Below are positions 33,856 to 42,206 of a stretch of 64,000 bases of DNA, one piece after another (the stretch's first letter is position 1; every line of letters begins with the position of its first letter). A program made the position numbers and the translations under genes. The notes under the pieces were generated by a model, which was not told where the DNA came from, ran no database searches, and saw nothing but the letters and a program-made list of their open reading frames with translations. Source of the stretch: CAYUET01 sp964443875 (GTDB taxonomy: Bacteria; Auribacterota; JAFGBW01); contig CAYUET010000004.1 of assembly GCA_964443875.1 (NCBI GenBank), forward strand, positions 77,122 through 141,121, read 5' to 3'.

Positions 33856-34548
33856 ATGAAAATCAGAATATTTGTTTTAACTCTCATCTTCTTTTCTGCA
33901 CCTTTTGTCTTTGCTGAAAATAAGGTCTATGAAAGAGCCTGGCTGGGCGGAGAGTTTTTAAATGCCCGAAAAACGTGGTTTCAGCCTGAGCTTCAGAATT
34001 TCTCAAAAAATAATCTAGCCTTGCTTCCGAAAAATTTCCCTTTCAGCAGAGGGGTCTATATTTCGCGGGTCTATGAAAGCACCCCGATTTATGAAGCCGG
34101 TCTGCGTGAATCCGATGTGATCGTCAGGATTAATGAAAAGCCGGTTGAGACCATACGTCAGTTTTCAAAAATTCTAAATGTTTTAAGTCCGGGCGAAGAG
34201 GTGGTTTTAACTTTCTACAGGGATGAGAAAATTCTGGACTTCAAGGTTAAAACGGGCAAGGAATGTTTTCAGAAAATCGGAAGTTTCAATATTTTTCTTG
34301 GTTTTGGTCTTGAGCTGGATTTGTTTCCTGATCCGGATTTTTCAATTTTTTCTCTTATCCGGTACAACCGCGAATCCGAAAGAATGGATATGAATTCCCG
34401 GAATCTTAAGTACCTGAGGAATGAGAAAATTCTTCAGGAAACAGAAATATACGGCCGTAAGGGGATTATAAGCCCGGAAGGCTGGGGCTTCTGGTTTATT
34501 CCCTTTGGAATTGAGAAAAGGATTCAGATTTTAAGCCAGGAAATGTAA
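33856..34548 (+). CDS. Exported PDZ-domain protein
   Basis: The 230-residue protein has a signal peptide (IFVLTLIFFSAPFVFA) and one PDZ domain at about residues 60-130, with GVYISRVYESTPIYEAGLRE and DVIVRINEKPVET. The remaining 100 residues show no protease motif. In envelope proteins a lone PDZ often acts as a peptide-binding adaptor. It is the last gene of the rightward barrel-DUF1016N-receptor group, so it may assist that receptor or the TonB complex. SD AAGGAAA precedes the ATG. Confidence 0.82.
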   Translation: MKIRIFVLTLIFFSAPFVFAENKVYERAWLGGEFLNARKTWFQPELQNFSKNNLALLPKNFPFSRGVYISRVYESTPIYEAGLRESDVIVRINEKPVETIRQFSKILNVLSPGEEVVLTFYRDEKILDFKVKTGKECFQKIGSFNIFLGFGLELDLFPDPDFSIFSLIRYNRESERMDMNSRNLKYLRNEKILQETEIYGRKGIISPEGWGFWFIPFGIEKRIQILSQEM

Positions 34549-34608
34549 AAAAGAGTGACTGTCTGTTTTTTGAATTTCTGGTCATGTTCCGAATTTGTTC
34601 CGGAGGTT

Positions 34609-36270
34609 TTATACGGATTTTCTTTCTGAAATATAGATGAGTTCATGGGATTTGGAAGAAAACTCCTGAATCGGATCAAGGATTTTCAGTGAGGAAATTT
34701 TTTCTGGAAAAACATCATAGATTCCAATGAGTGTGTAATTTTTATTAAGATATTCATCCGCCCATTTTAAAACAAATGTTTCAGATTTTGATCTTACTCC
34801 CCAGGAGGGGTAAAGATTTACAAAAACAATGTATCGGGGTTTGTTTTTTTCTATTTCCCCGATCATTTCTTTTTGCATTGATAGCGCGTAAGATTGGATC
34901 TCCATAAGACTGTAAGTGTAAAGATAGCCTGTGGCGGAATATCTGTCGGCATAAAAGTAAATTTGCGGTTCAGAACCGAGCACGGCTATCTTATCTTCCC
35001 GGGTTGTATTATGTTTTAAAAATTCCGCGATTTCAATGGATTCAGCAAAGGGATTCGAGGCGTAAACCTTTTTGCAGGATAATTCAGGATTTTGTTTAAA
35101 TAAATAATCTGTATTCGCCTTAATTCCTGAGCCCATTAAGAGGAGGAAGGCCGGAAAACAAACAGGGGCAAGGTTTGGGTTTTTAAGTTTAAAAAATTCG
35201 AAAAAAACAGCAATGGATAAAGCCGCAGCAGGCAGAAAAGTTAAAAAATAATGGGCGGTGAAAATAAAACCAGGCAGTACGGTAAAGAACGAAAATACCA
35301 AAAATGAAACGATTAAAATCTTATTTTGTATTGATGATTTAATGATGAAAATAAAAGGGATCCCCATCAGTGAAACGGCCCATAAAGCGACATATCCTGC
35401 GGATGAATAATTTCCGGTTATGGAGTCTGCGGCGATTTTAAATTTGGCCGGTGCCAGGGAAAGGGGGATCTGCGAGCCGTATTTCATCAGATAAGACACT
35501 GTCCAGAACCAGAATTTGTCAAAATCAGAAAAAAGATAAAGGTAAAAGAACAGGGAAAGGACGGGAGCGGCAAAACCTGAAAAGAAGAACGCCATATTTT
35601 TAAACAGATTAAAGAAGGGGCCGCGATTAAGTTCCCTTGTAAGGATAATAACAAGGCCGAAGAATACGAAGAAAATCCCGGATTGTTTACAGATGAAGGC
35701 GAGAGAAAAGAAAATTCCTGAAACAAAATACATGAATCGTCTGTGTTTTTCATTTTTGTATAATCGAAGGACAATATGAATCCCGAGTAATGCAAAGAAG
35801 GTCACAAAATGTGTTGCATGAGCGGCCTGGCCGAGCAGAGTCCAGGAGGTTCCCATAATGCCGAAGGAGGCCGTTGAAATAACCGAGCTTGTCTTTGAAA
35901 CAAAATTTCCTGAAATCAGATACACCAGAAACATGGAAGCGGCGGAGATCAAGGCCAGTCCCATATGGATGCCTGCTGTTGACTCTCCGAAAAGTTTCAT
36001 GAAGAGGGCATACATATAATAGGTTCCGGGGAGTTTCATGTTATAGGCAAGGGTATAGGGAGGATGTCCGTTTAGAATAAGTCTGCCCATGTAGGCATAT
36101 TCACCTTCATCCCGCTCTAAGGGAAAAGAGAGCAGATGCATTCTTGCGATAAAAACAAAAAGGATTGTTAAACCGAGCAGAAGGAGAATAAATTTATCCT
36201 TATCTATAAACGCTATAGGTAATTGTTTTGTCTTTGAATTATTCTGAATTTGATTTTTAGTTTCTGACAT
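34609..36270 (-). CDS. GT39-type membrane glycosyltransferase (ArnT/PMT-like)
   Basis: The 553-residue protein has about eleven membrane helices and, in the first extracytoplasmic loop, LERDEGEYAYMGRLILNG, the acidic motif of GT39/ArnT-like enzymes. These transfer sugars from polyprenyl-phosphate donors to lipid A, proteins or glycans on the outer face of the inner membrane. The C-terminal soluble part is short. Its neighbours do not reveal the acceptor. The 120-base upstream gap contains no clear promoter. Confidence 0.85.
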   Translation of the reverse strand: MSETKNQIQNNSKTKQLPIAFIDKDKFILLLLGLTILFVFIARMHLLSFPLERDEGEYAYMGRLILNGHPPYTLAYNMKLPGTYYMYALFMKLFGESTAGIHMGLALISAASMFLVYLISGNFVSKTSSVISTASFGIMGTSWTLLGQAAHATHFVTFFALLGIHIVLRLYKNEKHRRFMYFVSGIFFSLAFICKQSGIFFVFFGLVIILTRELNRGPFFNLFKNMAFFFSGFAAPVLSLFFYLYLFSDFDKFWFWTVSYLMKYGSQIPLSLAPAKFKIAADSITGNYSSAGYVALWAVSLMGIPFIFIIKSSIQNKILIVSFLVFSFFTVLPGFIFTAHYFLTFLPAAALSIAVFFEFFKLKNPNLAPVCFPAFLLLMGSGIKANTDYLFKQNPELSCKKVYASNPFAESIEIAEFLKHNTTREDKIAVLGSEPQIYFYADRYSATGYLYTYSLMEIQSYALSMQKEMIGEIEKNKPRYIVFVNLYPSWGVRSKSETFVLKWADEYLNKNYTLIGIYDVFPEKISSLKILDPIQEFSSKSHELIYISERKSV

Positions 36271-36391
36271 TTATTTGTTCGAATCGGGTTGAGGGTTGAA
36301 GGCGATAATAGACAGAGATATACAAAAAAACAAGCTGTAATTAAAGGGGCGGAATTGAAATAAGGATACAAAAAAAGGAGACCAAAGACTT

Positions 36392-36748
36392 TCAGCTTTT
36401 CTGCAGTTTGGCCATACTTTTGTAGTAAGAAAAGAGACAGATCATGCCTGCCATTAAAAAATTAATCACCCCCGGAACGGTGATGACCTGCGAGGCATCC
36501 TCTACTCCGTCAATGTCTGCAATGAAGCGGAAATAAGGCATTAATAGCCCCGTAATCAGAAGCAGGAGATTGACCGCGGATTCCCCGATTCCCACCCAGT
36601 CAGTCAGGGAGGGTTTTTTCCGGATGATGAGCCAGCATGCAAAACATAACCCGTAATAAGCGGTTCTCCAGCCTGCGTGATGCATAAGGCCCACGGCGCG
36701 GATATTCATTCCCAGGCAGAAATCCATGATGAAAAACAGGGGGTGCAT
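36392..36748 (-). CDS. Small membrane protein of unknown function
   Basis: The 118-residue reading frame encodes about three hydrophobic segments (AYYGLCFACWLIIRKK, AVNLLLLITGLLMPYFRFIA and VINFLMAGMICLFSYY). I do not recognise the family. The frame has no overlap with other genes and reads away from the AraC-type gene. Internal ATGs allow shorter starts, for example MDFCLGMN. It could be a real small membrane protein or, less likely, a remnant. Confidence 0.55.
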   Translation of the reverse strand: MHPLFFIMDFCLGMNIRAVGLMHHAGWRTAYYGLCFACWLIIRKKPSLTDWVGIGESAVNLLLLITGLLMPYFRFIADIDGVEDASQVITVPGVINFLMAGMICLFSYYKSMAKLQKS

Positions 36749-36823
36749 AGATAGTAATGAGAGATGATGGAGGATTTAATAGGCCATCCCTTTTTTATGG
36801 AAGGTTGTTTTTTCATGGCTCAG

Positions 36824-36865
36824 AAAGATAAACGGATTTCAGCAAAAGGATAAGAGTTTATCTTT
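36824..36865 (+). repeat. Perfect 10-base inverted repeat upstream of the AraC-type gene
   Basis: AAAGATAAAC (36824-36833) and GTTTATCTTT (36856-36865) are perfect inverted copies 22 bases apart. They lie in the 36749-36949 gap upstream of the regulator. They could be an operator for self-regulation or an RNA hairpin. I see no other feature in this gap apart from AAAGGAAC before the ATG at 36950. Confidence 0.4.
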
Positions 36866-36949
36866 TTCTGTTCAATCATTATTTTTGTTATTTATCATCC
36901 TCCGGTATTTTAATTTGATCCCTCTGAGGATTTTCGTTAAAAAAGGAAC

Positions 36950-37942
36950 ATGAATTTATCCGCACAGAAAACTCCTTTAAGGGACGAATATTTATCCCGG
37001 GTCAACCGTGTTCTGGACTATATCGAAAAACATGTGGATCAGCCGTTATCCCTCAATGAACTGGCCTCTGTGGCGAGGTTTTCACCGTTTCATTTCCACC
37101 GCATTTTCAAAAGCTTTGTCGGAGAATCCTTAAACCATTTCATTTTAAGAGTCCGGCTGGAAAAGGCGGTCATTCAGCTCCAAAACAATCAGAAAAAGAC
37201 CATTACGGAAATCGGCTTTGATTGCGGCTTTTCGGGTTCTGCGTCTTTTGCAAGGGCCTTTAAGGAATGGTTTGGGATAAGTGCAAGTCAATGGCGTAAA
37301 AATTTTGAAGAAAGCAAGAATTGTAAAATCAATCGCAAAAACTGCAAAACACAAAGCAAGGATTGGAAAGCAATTCGGGTTCCCGGTCTGTATGATGGAG
37401 GTGTAAAAAAAATATCAACCCCATCAGACAGGAGAAAAAAGCAGATGAATCATGTTAAAGCCGTAAATGTGGAAGTCAAAGAACTCCCTGAAATGCCGGT
37501 GGCCTATGTCCGGCATATCGGGCCGTACAAGGGGAATCCACAGCTCTTCAAGACCCTTTTCGGAAAACTTTTCAAATGGGCAGGCCCGAGAGGCCTTATC
37601 CATTCCGGGGCGTTAGTCCTGTGTGTCTATCATGATGACCCGGATGTTACTGAAGAGCAAAAACTCAGAGTCAGCGTCTGCATTACGGTTCCTGCCGATA
37701 CCAGGGTTGAAGGGGGGATAGGGAAGATGGTTTTGGCTTCCGGCAAATACGCCATGGGACGGTTTGAAATAACCCCGGAGCAATACGGAGAAGCCTGGGA
37801 TTACATGTGCGGACAGTGGCTTCCGGAAAGCGGATATCAGCCGGACGACAAGCTTTGCTTTGAGATATGCTGGAATGATCCTGAAGAGCATCCTCAGAAA
37901 AAGCATATTGTGGATATCTGCATTCCGGTCAGACCTTTGTAA
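36950..37942 (+). CDS. AraC-family regulator with C-terminal GyrI-like ligand domain
   Basis: The 330-residue protein has an N-terminal AraC/XylS DNA-binding domain (about residues 15-115) with both helix-turn-helix units: LSLNELASVARFSPFHFHRI and ITEIGFDCGFSGSASFARAF. A basic linker follows. The C-terminal GyrI-like domain (about residues 168-330) contains VAYVRHIGPYKGNPQLF and ASGKYAMGRFEI. This is the Rob/SoxS-like arrangement in which the GyrI domain binds small, often toxic, molecules. Likely targets are efflux or detoxification genes, none of which is adjacent. A terminator follows. Confidence 0.9.
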   Translation: MNLSAQKTPLRDEYLSRVNRVLDYIEKHVDQPLSLNELASVARFSPFHFHRIFKSFVGESLNHFILRVRLEKAVIQLQNNQKKTITEIGFDCGFSGSASFARAFKEWFGISASQWRKNFEESKNCKINRKNCKTQSKDWKAIRVPGLYDGGVKKISTPSDRRKKQMNHVKAVNVEVKELPEMPVAYVRHIGPYKGNPQLFKTLFGKLFKWAGPRGLIHSGALVLCVYHDDPDVTEEQKLRVSVCITVPADTRVEGGIGKMVLASGKYAMGRFEITPEQYGEAWDYMCGQWLPESGYQPDDKLCFEICWNDPEEHPQKKHIVDICIPVRPL

Positions 37943-37960
37943 TCAACTATTGCATTCAAT

Positions 37961-38001
37961 AAAAAAAAGGCTGAAATTCTTATCGGAATTCCAGCCTTTT
38001 T
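37961..38001. terminator. Bidirectional intrinsic terminator between araC-type gene and oadA
   Basis: An A-run followed by AAGGCTG, then a stem closed by CAGCCTTTTT, forms a hairpin that carries a T-tract in either direction. It separates the convergent regulator (+) and decarboxylase operon (-). Confidence 0.8.
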
Positions 38002-38030
38002 GATTATAAAAGTTCTTCAGGGCCTTGAAA

Positions 38031-39851
38031 TCAGCTGACGATGGCCACCACCGTCCCCGACTGGATCTGTTGCTGGGGTTGCACATTAATGGCGCTGATT
38101 TTTCCGTCTGCCGGAGCAATCAAAGGCGTTTCCATTTTCATGGATTCCAGAACCATGATGGTCTGGCCCTTTTTAATCGTATCCCCGACTTTCTTTTCAA
38201 TGCGGATAATCAGTCCGGGAAGGGGCGTGATTACAGGCTTGTCTTCACGATTCTCTGTCACGCTTTCCGTGCGGACAGAGGATCCGGAAGGAACAGTTTT
38301 GGATTTGAAGGTATAATTCTGACCATTGACGACGGCATTATTCCCTTCAATTTTGACTTCATAATCATTTCCATTAAGAGTGATGATATAGTCCGATCCC
38401 TTTGCGGCTTCTTCAGCAACGGGGGCTTCGGTTTTCTGTTTTGCTGCCGGAATATTTTTTCTGACTCCGATGGTTCCTTCCCCTTTCAGGAAGGCAATGC
38501 CTTTTTCAGCACAGCAGGCCGCAATAAAGATATTTTCATCTGTAACAGGCAGAGAGGCGGCCTCAAGCATTTTCTTTGCCGCCGGGATTCCCTTTTTCTC
38601 ATCCCGGTCATTGATTGCAAGAGGGCTTTCCGTAGTGGGCTCAAGTTTGAGCTGCTCGCTGGCAATTTTGATAACAGTCGCGTCAGGGGTGACAGGCGTC
38701 TTTCCGAAATACCCGAGAACCATTTTCCCGTATCCTGGTGCAATTTTCTTCCATTTTCCGAACATTACATTGTTGAAAGCCTGCTGGAAATAGAACTGGG
38801 AAACCGGAGTAACGGAGGTTCCGAATCCCCCCTTTGCAACCGCCTCGCCCATGGCAGCGATCACCTCAGGATATTTTTCCATGAGGCCGTTATCGCGAAG
38901 CATCTGGGTGTTTGCGGTAAGAGCGCCTCCCGGCATGGGGAAGAAGGGGATGAGGGCTTCAACGGAAGTGGCTTCAGGCGGAAGGAAATAATCCTTCATG
39001 GCATCCTTGAAAGCCTGGCGAAGCTTGATGATTTTATTTACATCAATACCGAGATCATAATCGGTTCCGCGGAGCGCGTGCCACATGGTGAGAAGATCAG
39101 GCTGGCATGTACCGCCGGATACGGGGGAAAGAGACAAGTCAAGCACATCAACACCCGCTTCTATGGCCGCCTTGTAGGATACGGTTCCTGTTCCTGCGGT
39201 TTCATGGGAGTGGAAGGCTATTTTGACTTTATCGCCGAGAAGCTGTCTTGCGAGTCTGATGGTGTCAAATACTTTTTGCGGACGGCTGGTCCCGGAAGCA
39301 TCTTTAAAGCAGAGAGAATCATAGGGAATGCCTGCCTCCAGAATTTTTTTCAGGGTTTCAATGTAAAATTCAGGGGTATGGGCGCCATCGCAACCCGGAG
39401 GAAGCTCCATCATGGTGACGCAGACTTCATGCTTCAGACCGGCGTCCTTGATGCATTTACCCGAATAGATCAGGTTATTGACATCGTTTAAGGCGTCAAA
39501 ATTACGGATTGTGGTCATGCCGTGTTTTTTAAAAAGGTCGGCATGCAGTTTAATGATGTCGCTCGGCTGAGAATCAAGAGCGATGAGGTTGATGCCGCGG
39601 GCAAGGGTCTGCAGATTGGCTTTGGGGCCCGCCGCTTTGCGGAAGGCATCCATGACAGAAAAGGAATTTTCATTGCAGTAGAAAAAGGGAGACTGAAACA
39701 TGGCGCCTCCGCCTGCCTCGATATGTTCGATCCCGGCCTGTGCGGCCTGTTCCACTATGGGAAGGAAGTCTTTTGAAAATACACGGGCCCCGTAAACGGA
39801 CTGAAATCCGTCTCTGAAGGCGGTTAACATGAACTGAATGCGTTTTTTCAT
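38031..39851 (-). CDS. oadA: Oxaloacetate decarboxylase alpha / pyruvate carboxylase B-type carboxyltransferase with biotin domain
   Basis: The 606-residue protein has an N-terminal HMGL-like carboxyltransferase domain, a conserved middle region (PMPGGALTANTQMLRDNG) and a C-terminal biotinyl domain with the modified Lys in VLESMKMETPL. Metal ligands are kept: Asp in FRDGFQS, Lys in CFKDASGT and His-x-His in AFHSHETAG. The usual DAHQS motif reads DGFQS, so the substrate could differ from oxaloacetate. I chose the ATG at 39851 (MKKRIQFMLTAFRDG), which fits the family N terminus; 39887 adds 12 residues. The OadG and OadB genes lie upstream, so the enzyme couples decarboxylation to sodium export. 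Confidence 0.88.
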   Translation of the reverse strand: MKKRIQFMLTAFRDGFQSVYGARVFSKDFLPIVEQAAQAGIEHIEAGGGAMFQSPFFYCNENSFSVMDAFRKAAGPKANLQTLARGINLIALDSQPSDIIKLHADLFKKHGMTTIRNFDALNDVNNLIYSGKCIKDAGLKHEVCVTMMELPPGCDGAHTPEFYIETLKKILEAGIPYDSLCFKDASGTSRPQKVFDTIRLARQLLGDKVKIAFHSHETAGTGTVSYKAAIEAGVDVLDLSLSPVSGGTCQPDLLTMWHALRGTDYDLGIDVNKIIKLRQAFKDAMKDYFLPPEATSVEALIPFFPMPGGALTANTQMLRDNGLMEKYPEVIAAMGEAVAKGGFGTSVTPVSQFYFQQAFNNVMFGKWKKIAPGYGKMVLGYFGKTPVTPDATVIKIASEQLKLEPTTESPLAINDRDEKKGIPAAKKMLEAASLPVTDENIFIAACCAEKGIAFLKGEGTIGVRKNIPAAKQKTEAPVAEEAAKGSDYIITLNGNDYEVKIEGNNAVVNGQNYTFKSKTVPSGSSVRTESVTENREDKPVITPLPGLIIRIEKKVGDTIKKGQTIMVLESMKMETPLIAPADGKISAINVQPQQQIQSGTVVAIVS

Positions 39852-39867
39852 AATAGTATACCTCTGA

Positions 39868-40074
39868 TTACTTTTGTGATTTGGCAATGGCTATTAAAGC
39901 GGCGATATCCGATTCATCGCTGAATACAAGGGTATCTGCGGCCTCGTTAGTTTCTTTATGCGGCCTGGAAAACTTATCCAGCAGAACTGTCATCAGTTTT
40001 ACAATCAGGGCCACAAAAAAAGAGATGATAATGGTTACAATTAAAGTGATAAAAGAAACAGTTAATCCATCCAT
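39868..40074 (-). CDS. oadG: Decarboxylase gamma subunit (OadG-like)
   Basis: The 68-residue protein has one N-terminal membrane helix (FITLIVTIIISFFVALIV) and a short acidic cytoplasmic tail. This is the layout of OadG, which joins the alpha and beta subunits of sodium-pumping decarboxylases. It lacks the long Pro/Ala linker of some OadG proteins. Position between oadB and oadA, 12 and 16 bases away, supports the assignment more than sequence does. Confidence 0.75.
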   Translation of the reverse strand: MDGLTVSFITLIVTIIISFFVALIVKLMTVLLDKFSRPHKETNEAADTLVFSDESDIAALIAIAKSQK

Positions 40075-40086
40075 TCTTAATTTTCC

Positions 40087-41331
40087 TTATTTAATAATGC
40101 TGCAGAATACGCCGGCAATGATTGCGGTTGTGATGACCCCCATGACATTAGCCCCCAGGGCATACTGCATGATGATGGCATGAGGATTATCTTTTTGGAC
40201 GATTTTTTGAGCAACTTTCGCCGTTGTTGGAGTACAGCTTACTCCGGCAATTCCTAAAACCGGGTTCACTTTTCCTCCGGTGAAAAAGTAGCAGCAGTAT
40301 CCGCCAATAATTCCTCCGATTCCGGATAAAAGAAGGGAAAGCATTCCCAGAAGCAGCAGGGGAAGCACCTTGGGATCAAAGATTGTATTGGCTTCACAGA
40401 GAATCCCCAGGGTCATTCCCAGAAACATGGTAGACAGATAAAGTATGGGACCGTTCAAAAGGTCCTGATACTGCTTGATGCCGCTTTCACGGATGACGAT
40501 TCCGAAGAAAAGAGAAAAGAGAAGAGGGGCTGCGACAGGAAGTAAAAAACAGAGTACGACACAGCAGATAATGGCGAAGGCCATTTTCTGGCTGGATGTG
40601 AACCGGCTTGCACTGTCACTGTAAGGCATGACTGTTCCCCTAATTTTTTTGCTTGGAATCATGAATCGAATCAGGTAGGGGTATCCGCCGTAAGCCAGGC
40701 CCAGATAAAGGTAGGCCACAACAGCAATGGGGACAAAGAGTTCAGGCGCAAGTCTTAAAGAGGTGAAGAGCACCATGGGGCCGTCTGCTCCGCCGACCAC
40801 TGAAATCGCAGCCGCCTGCTTCAGAGAATAACCGAAAAGCTGCGCAATGGGCAGGGTGAAAATAGTCCCCAGTTCTGCAAAAAGGGCGAGAGTGATACTT
40901 AAGAAGGGTCTTGCCATCACAAAGCCCACATCCAGAAGAGTCCCGATTCCCATGAAAACAAAGCAGGCGATCAGACCGTTGGAAAAGGTAAAGGTATAAA
41001 TGGGCTGCAGCCAGTCAATCCCCATGATATACATAAGGTCTGCCGCATTTTTGACGTTATCCGGTCCTGCGCCCGCCTGGGCTTCAAGGAAAAGGGTCCC
41101 GAGGCCGCCATGAAGGCCCAGGGGGTCAAACATCATGACAGAGGCATTAATAATTGCCATTCCCAGACCCATAGGAATCATGAGCAGGGGTTCGAGAGTT
41201 CCTTTTTTCCCCAGATAAATCAAAAGCATGCCTAAAAAAATCAACCCCAAACGTGCGACCACCATCTGAGGGGTGGAATGAAGCATGGCCTCCACTCCCT
41301 GAAAAGCACTTAAAAACATATCCCAGGACAT
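40087..41331 (-). CDS. oadB: Sodium-pumping decarboxylase beta subunit (OadB/GcdB)
   Basis: OadB is the membrane subunit that decarboxylates carboxybiotin and pumps sodium ions out of the cell. The 414-residue protein has about ten helices and family landmarks such as SVVGGADGPMVLFTSLRLAP near the conserved Asp, and VLGIAGVSCTPTTAKVAQK near the C terminus. The length is typical. The Na+ gradient formed could serve other Na+-coupled processes in the cell. birA lies upstream. Confidence 0.93.
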   Translation of the reverse strand: MSWDMFLSAFQGVEAMLHSTPQMVVARLGLIFLGMLLIYLGKKGTLEPLLMIPMGLGMAIINASVMMFDPLGLHGGLGTLFLEAQAGAGPDNVKNAADLMYIMGIDWLQPIYTFTFSNGLIACFVFMGIGTLLDVGFVMARPFLSITLALFAELGTIFTLPIAQLFGYSLKQAAAISVVGGADGPMVLFTSLRLAPELFVPIAVVAYLYLGLAYGGYPYLIRFMIPSKKIRGTVMPYSDSASRFTSSQKMAFAIICCVVLCFLLPVAAPLLFSLFFGIVIRESGIKQYQDLLNGPILYLSTMFLGMTLGILCEANTIFDPKVLPLLLLGMLSLLLSGIGGIIGGYCCYFFTGGKVNPVLGIAGVSCTPTTAKVAQKIVQKDNPHAIIMQYALGANVMGVITTAIIAGVFCSIIK

Positions 41332-41383
41332 ATATTTTCCTCCGGTTACAATGAATTAAAAATTATCGGACATGAAATTGCTT

Positions 41384-42160
41384 TTATGCCCTTGAAGTAA
41401 TCTCACCCGAGATTATTTCTTTTACTCCTGATTCTGTTTTCAGCAGAATCGCGCCCTGCTTTGTCAGACCTGTTATTCTTCCCGTCATTTCTTTTTCACC
41501 GCAAAGCACTTTTACGGGAGAATCAGGAATGAATAACCTTTTTGAGATAGACTGAACTATGGCCTCAAAACCTGAAGAAGCGAATTGCGTGAATACATCA
41601 CTGAATTTATTGAGAAGTCCCTCCAGAATGGAGAGAGGAATCATCTTTTTTCCGGTTTCAATAAAGAGTGAGGTTGCCAACCGGTCAAGACCCGAAAGAT
41701 CCTGCCTGCTCTCATTAATATTTAAACCCGTTCCGAGAATTAAATGATAACCATCTTCTGACTGAATCAGCTCACCAAGTATTCCACAAATTTTGGCTTT
41801 ATTAACAATTATATCATTCGGCCAGCGAATGCAAGAAGATATTCCTGATTTTTCCAGGAGGAGGCATACTGATAAGGCCATGACCTGGCTAAGATTGCAC
41901 CAGTTATTCCGGGGAATTCCCTTTACCGGAATTTTGATGGAAAAGGTCAGTCCTTTTCCGGCCGCTGTCTGCCAGGTGCGGTCAAAGCGTCCTCTTCCCC
42001 TGGTCTGATTTTCCGTAAAGATGACCGAGAAATCAGGATATTGGCTTTGTTGTTCCTTCAGGAAGGAGTTGGTGGATTCCAGGGTTTTAAACGTGACAAT
42101 CCGGAAGTTCAGAGAACCCGCTGAAAAGTTGTAGGAATCATGCAAAGGTAAAATATTCAT
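41384..42160 (-). CDS. birA: Biotin-protein ligase BirA (no HTH domain)
   Basis: BirA activates biotin as biotinyl-AMP and attaches it to a Lys of the acceptor protein. The 258-residue protein has the ligase motifs GRGRFDRTW and IRWPNDIIVNKAKICGILGE and a C-terminal beta domain (AILLKTESGVKEIISGE). There is no N-terminal helix-turn-helix, so it is a monofunctional ligase. It lies 52 bases upstream of oadB, which places the ligase beside its substrate, the OadA biotin domain. Confidence 0.92.
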   Translation of the reverse strand: MNILPLHDSYNFSAGSLNFRIVTFKTLESTNSFLKEQQSQYPDFSVIFTENQTRGRGRFDRTWQTAAGKGLTFSIKIPVKGIPRNNWCNLSQVMALSVCLLLEKSGISSCIRWPNDIIVNKAKICGILGELIQSEDGYHLILGTGLNINESRQDLSGLDRLATSLFIETGKKMIPLSILEGLLNKFSDVFTQFASSGFEAIVQSISKRLFIPDSPVKVLCGEKEMTGRITGLTKQGAILLKTESGVKEIISGEITSRA

Positions 42161-42206
42161 TTCAGCAGTATTTAATCATTAATTTACGGTTAAGGAAGGA
42201 TAATTT

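Noticed and set aside
38025..39491. A 488-codon open frame on the + strand opposite oadA
   Set aside because: The minus strand encodes a clearly conserved carboxyltransferase with a biotin domain across the same bases. The + frame has low-complexity composition rich in Phe, Gly and Arg and no domain; it is a shadow.
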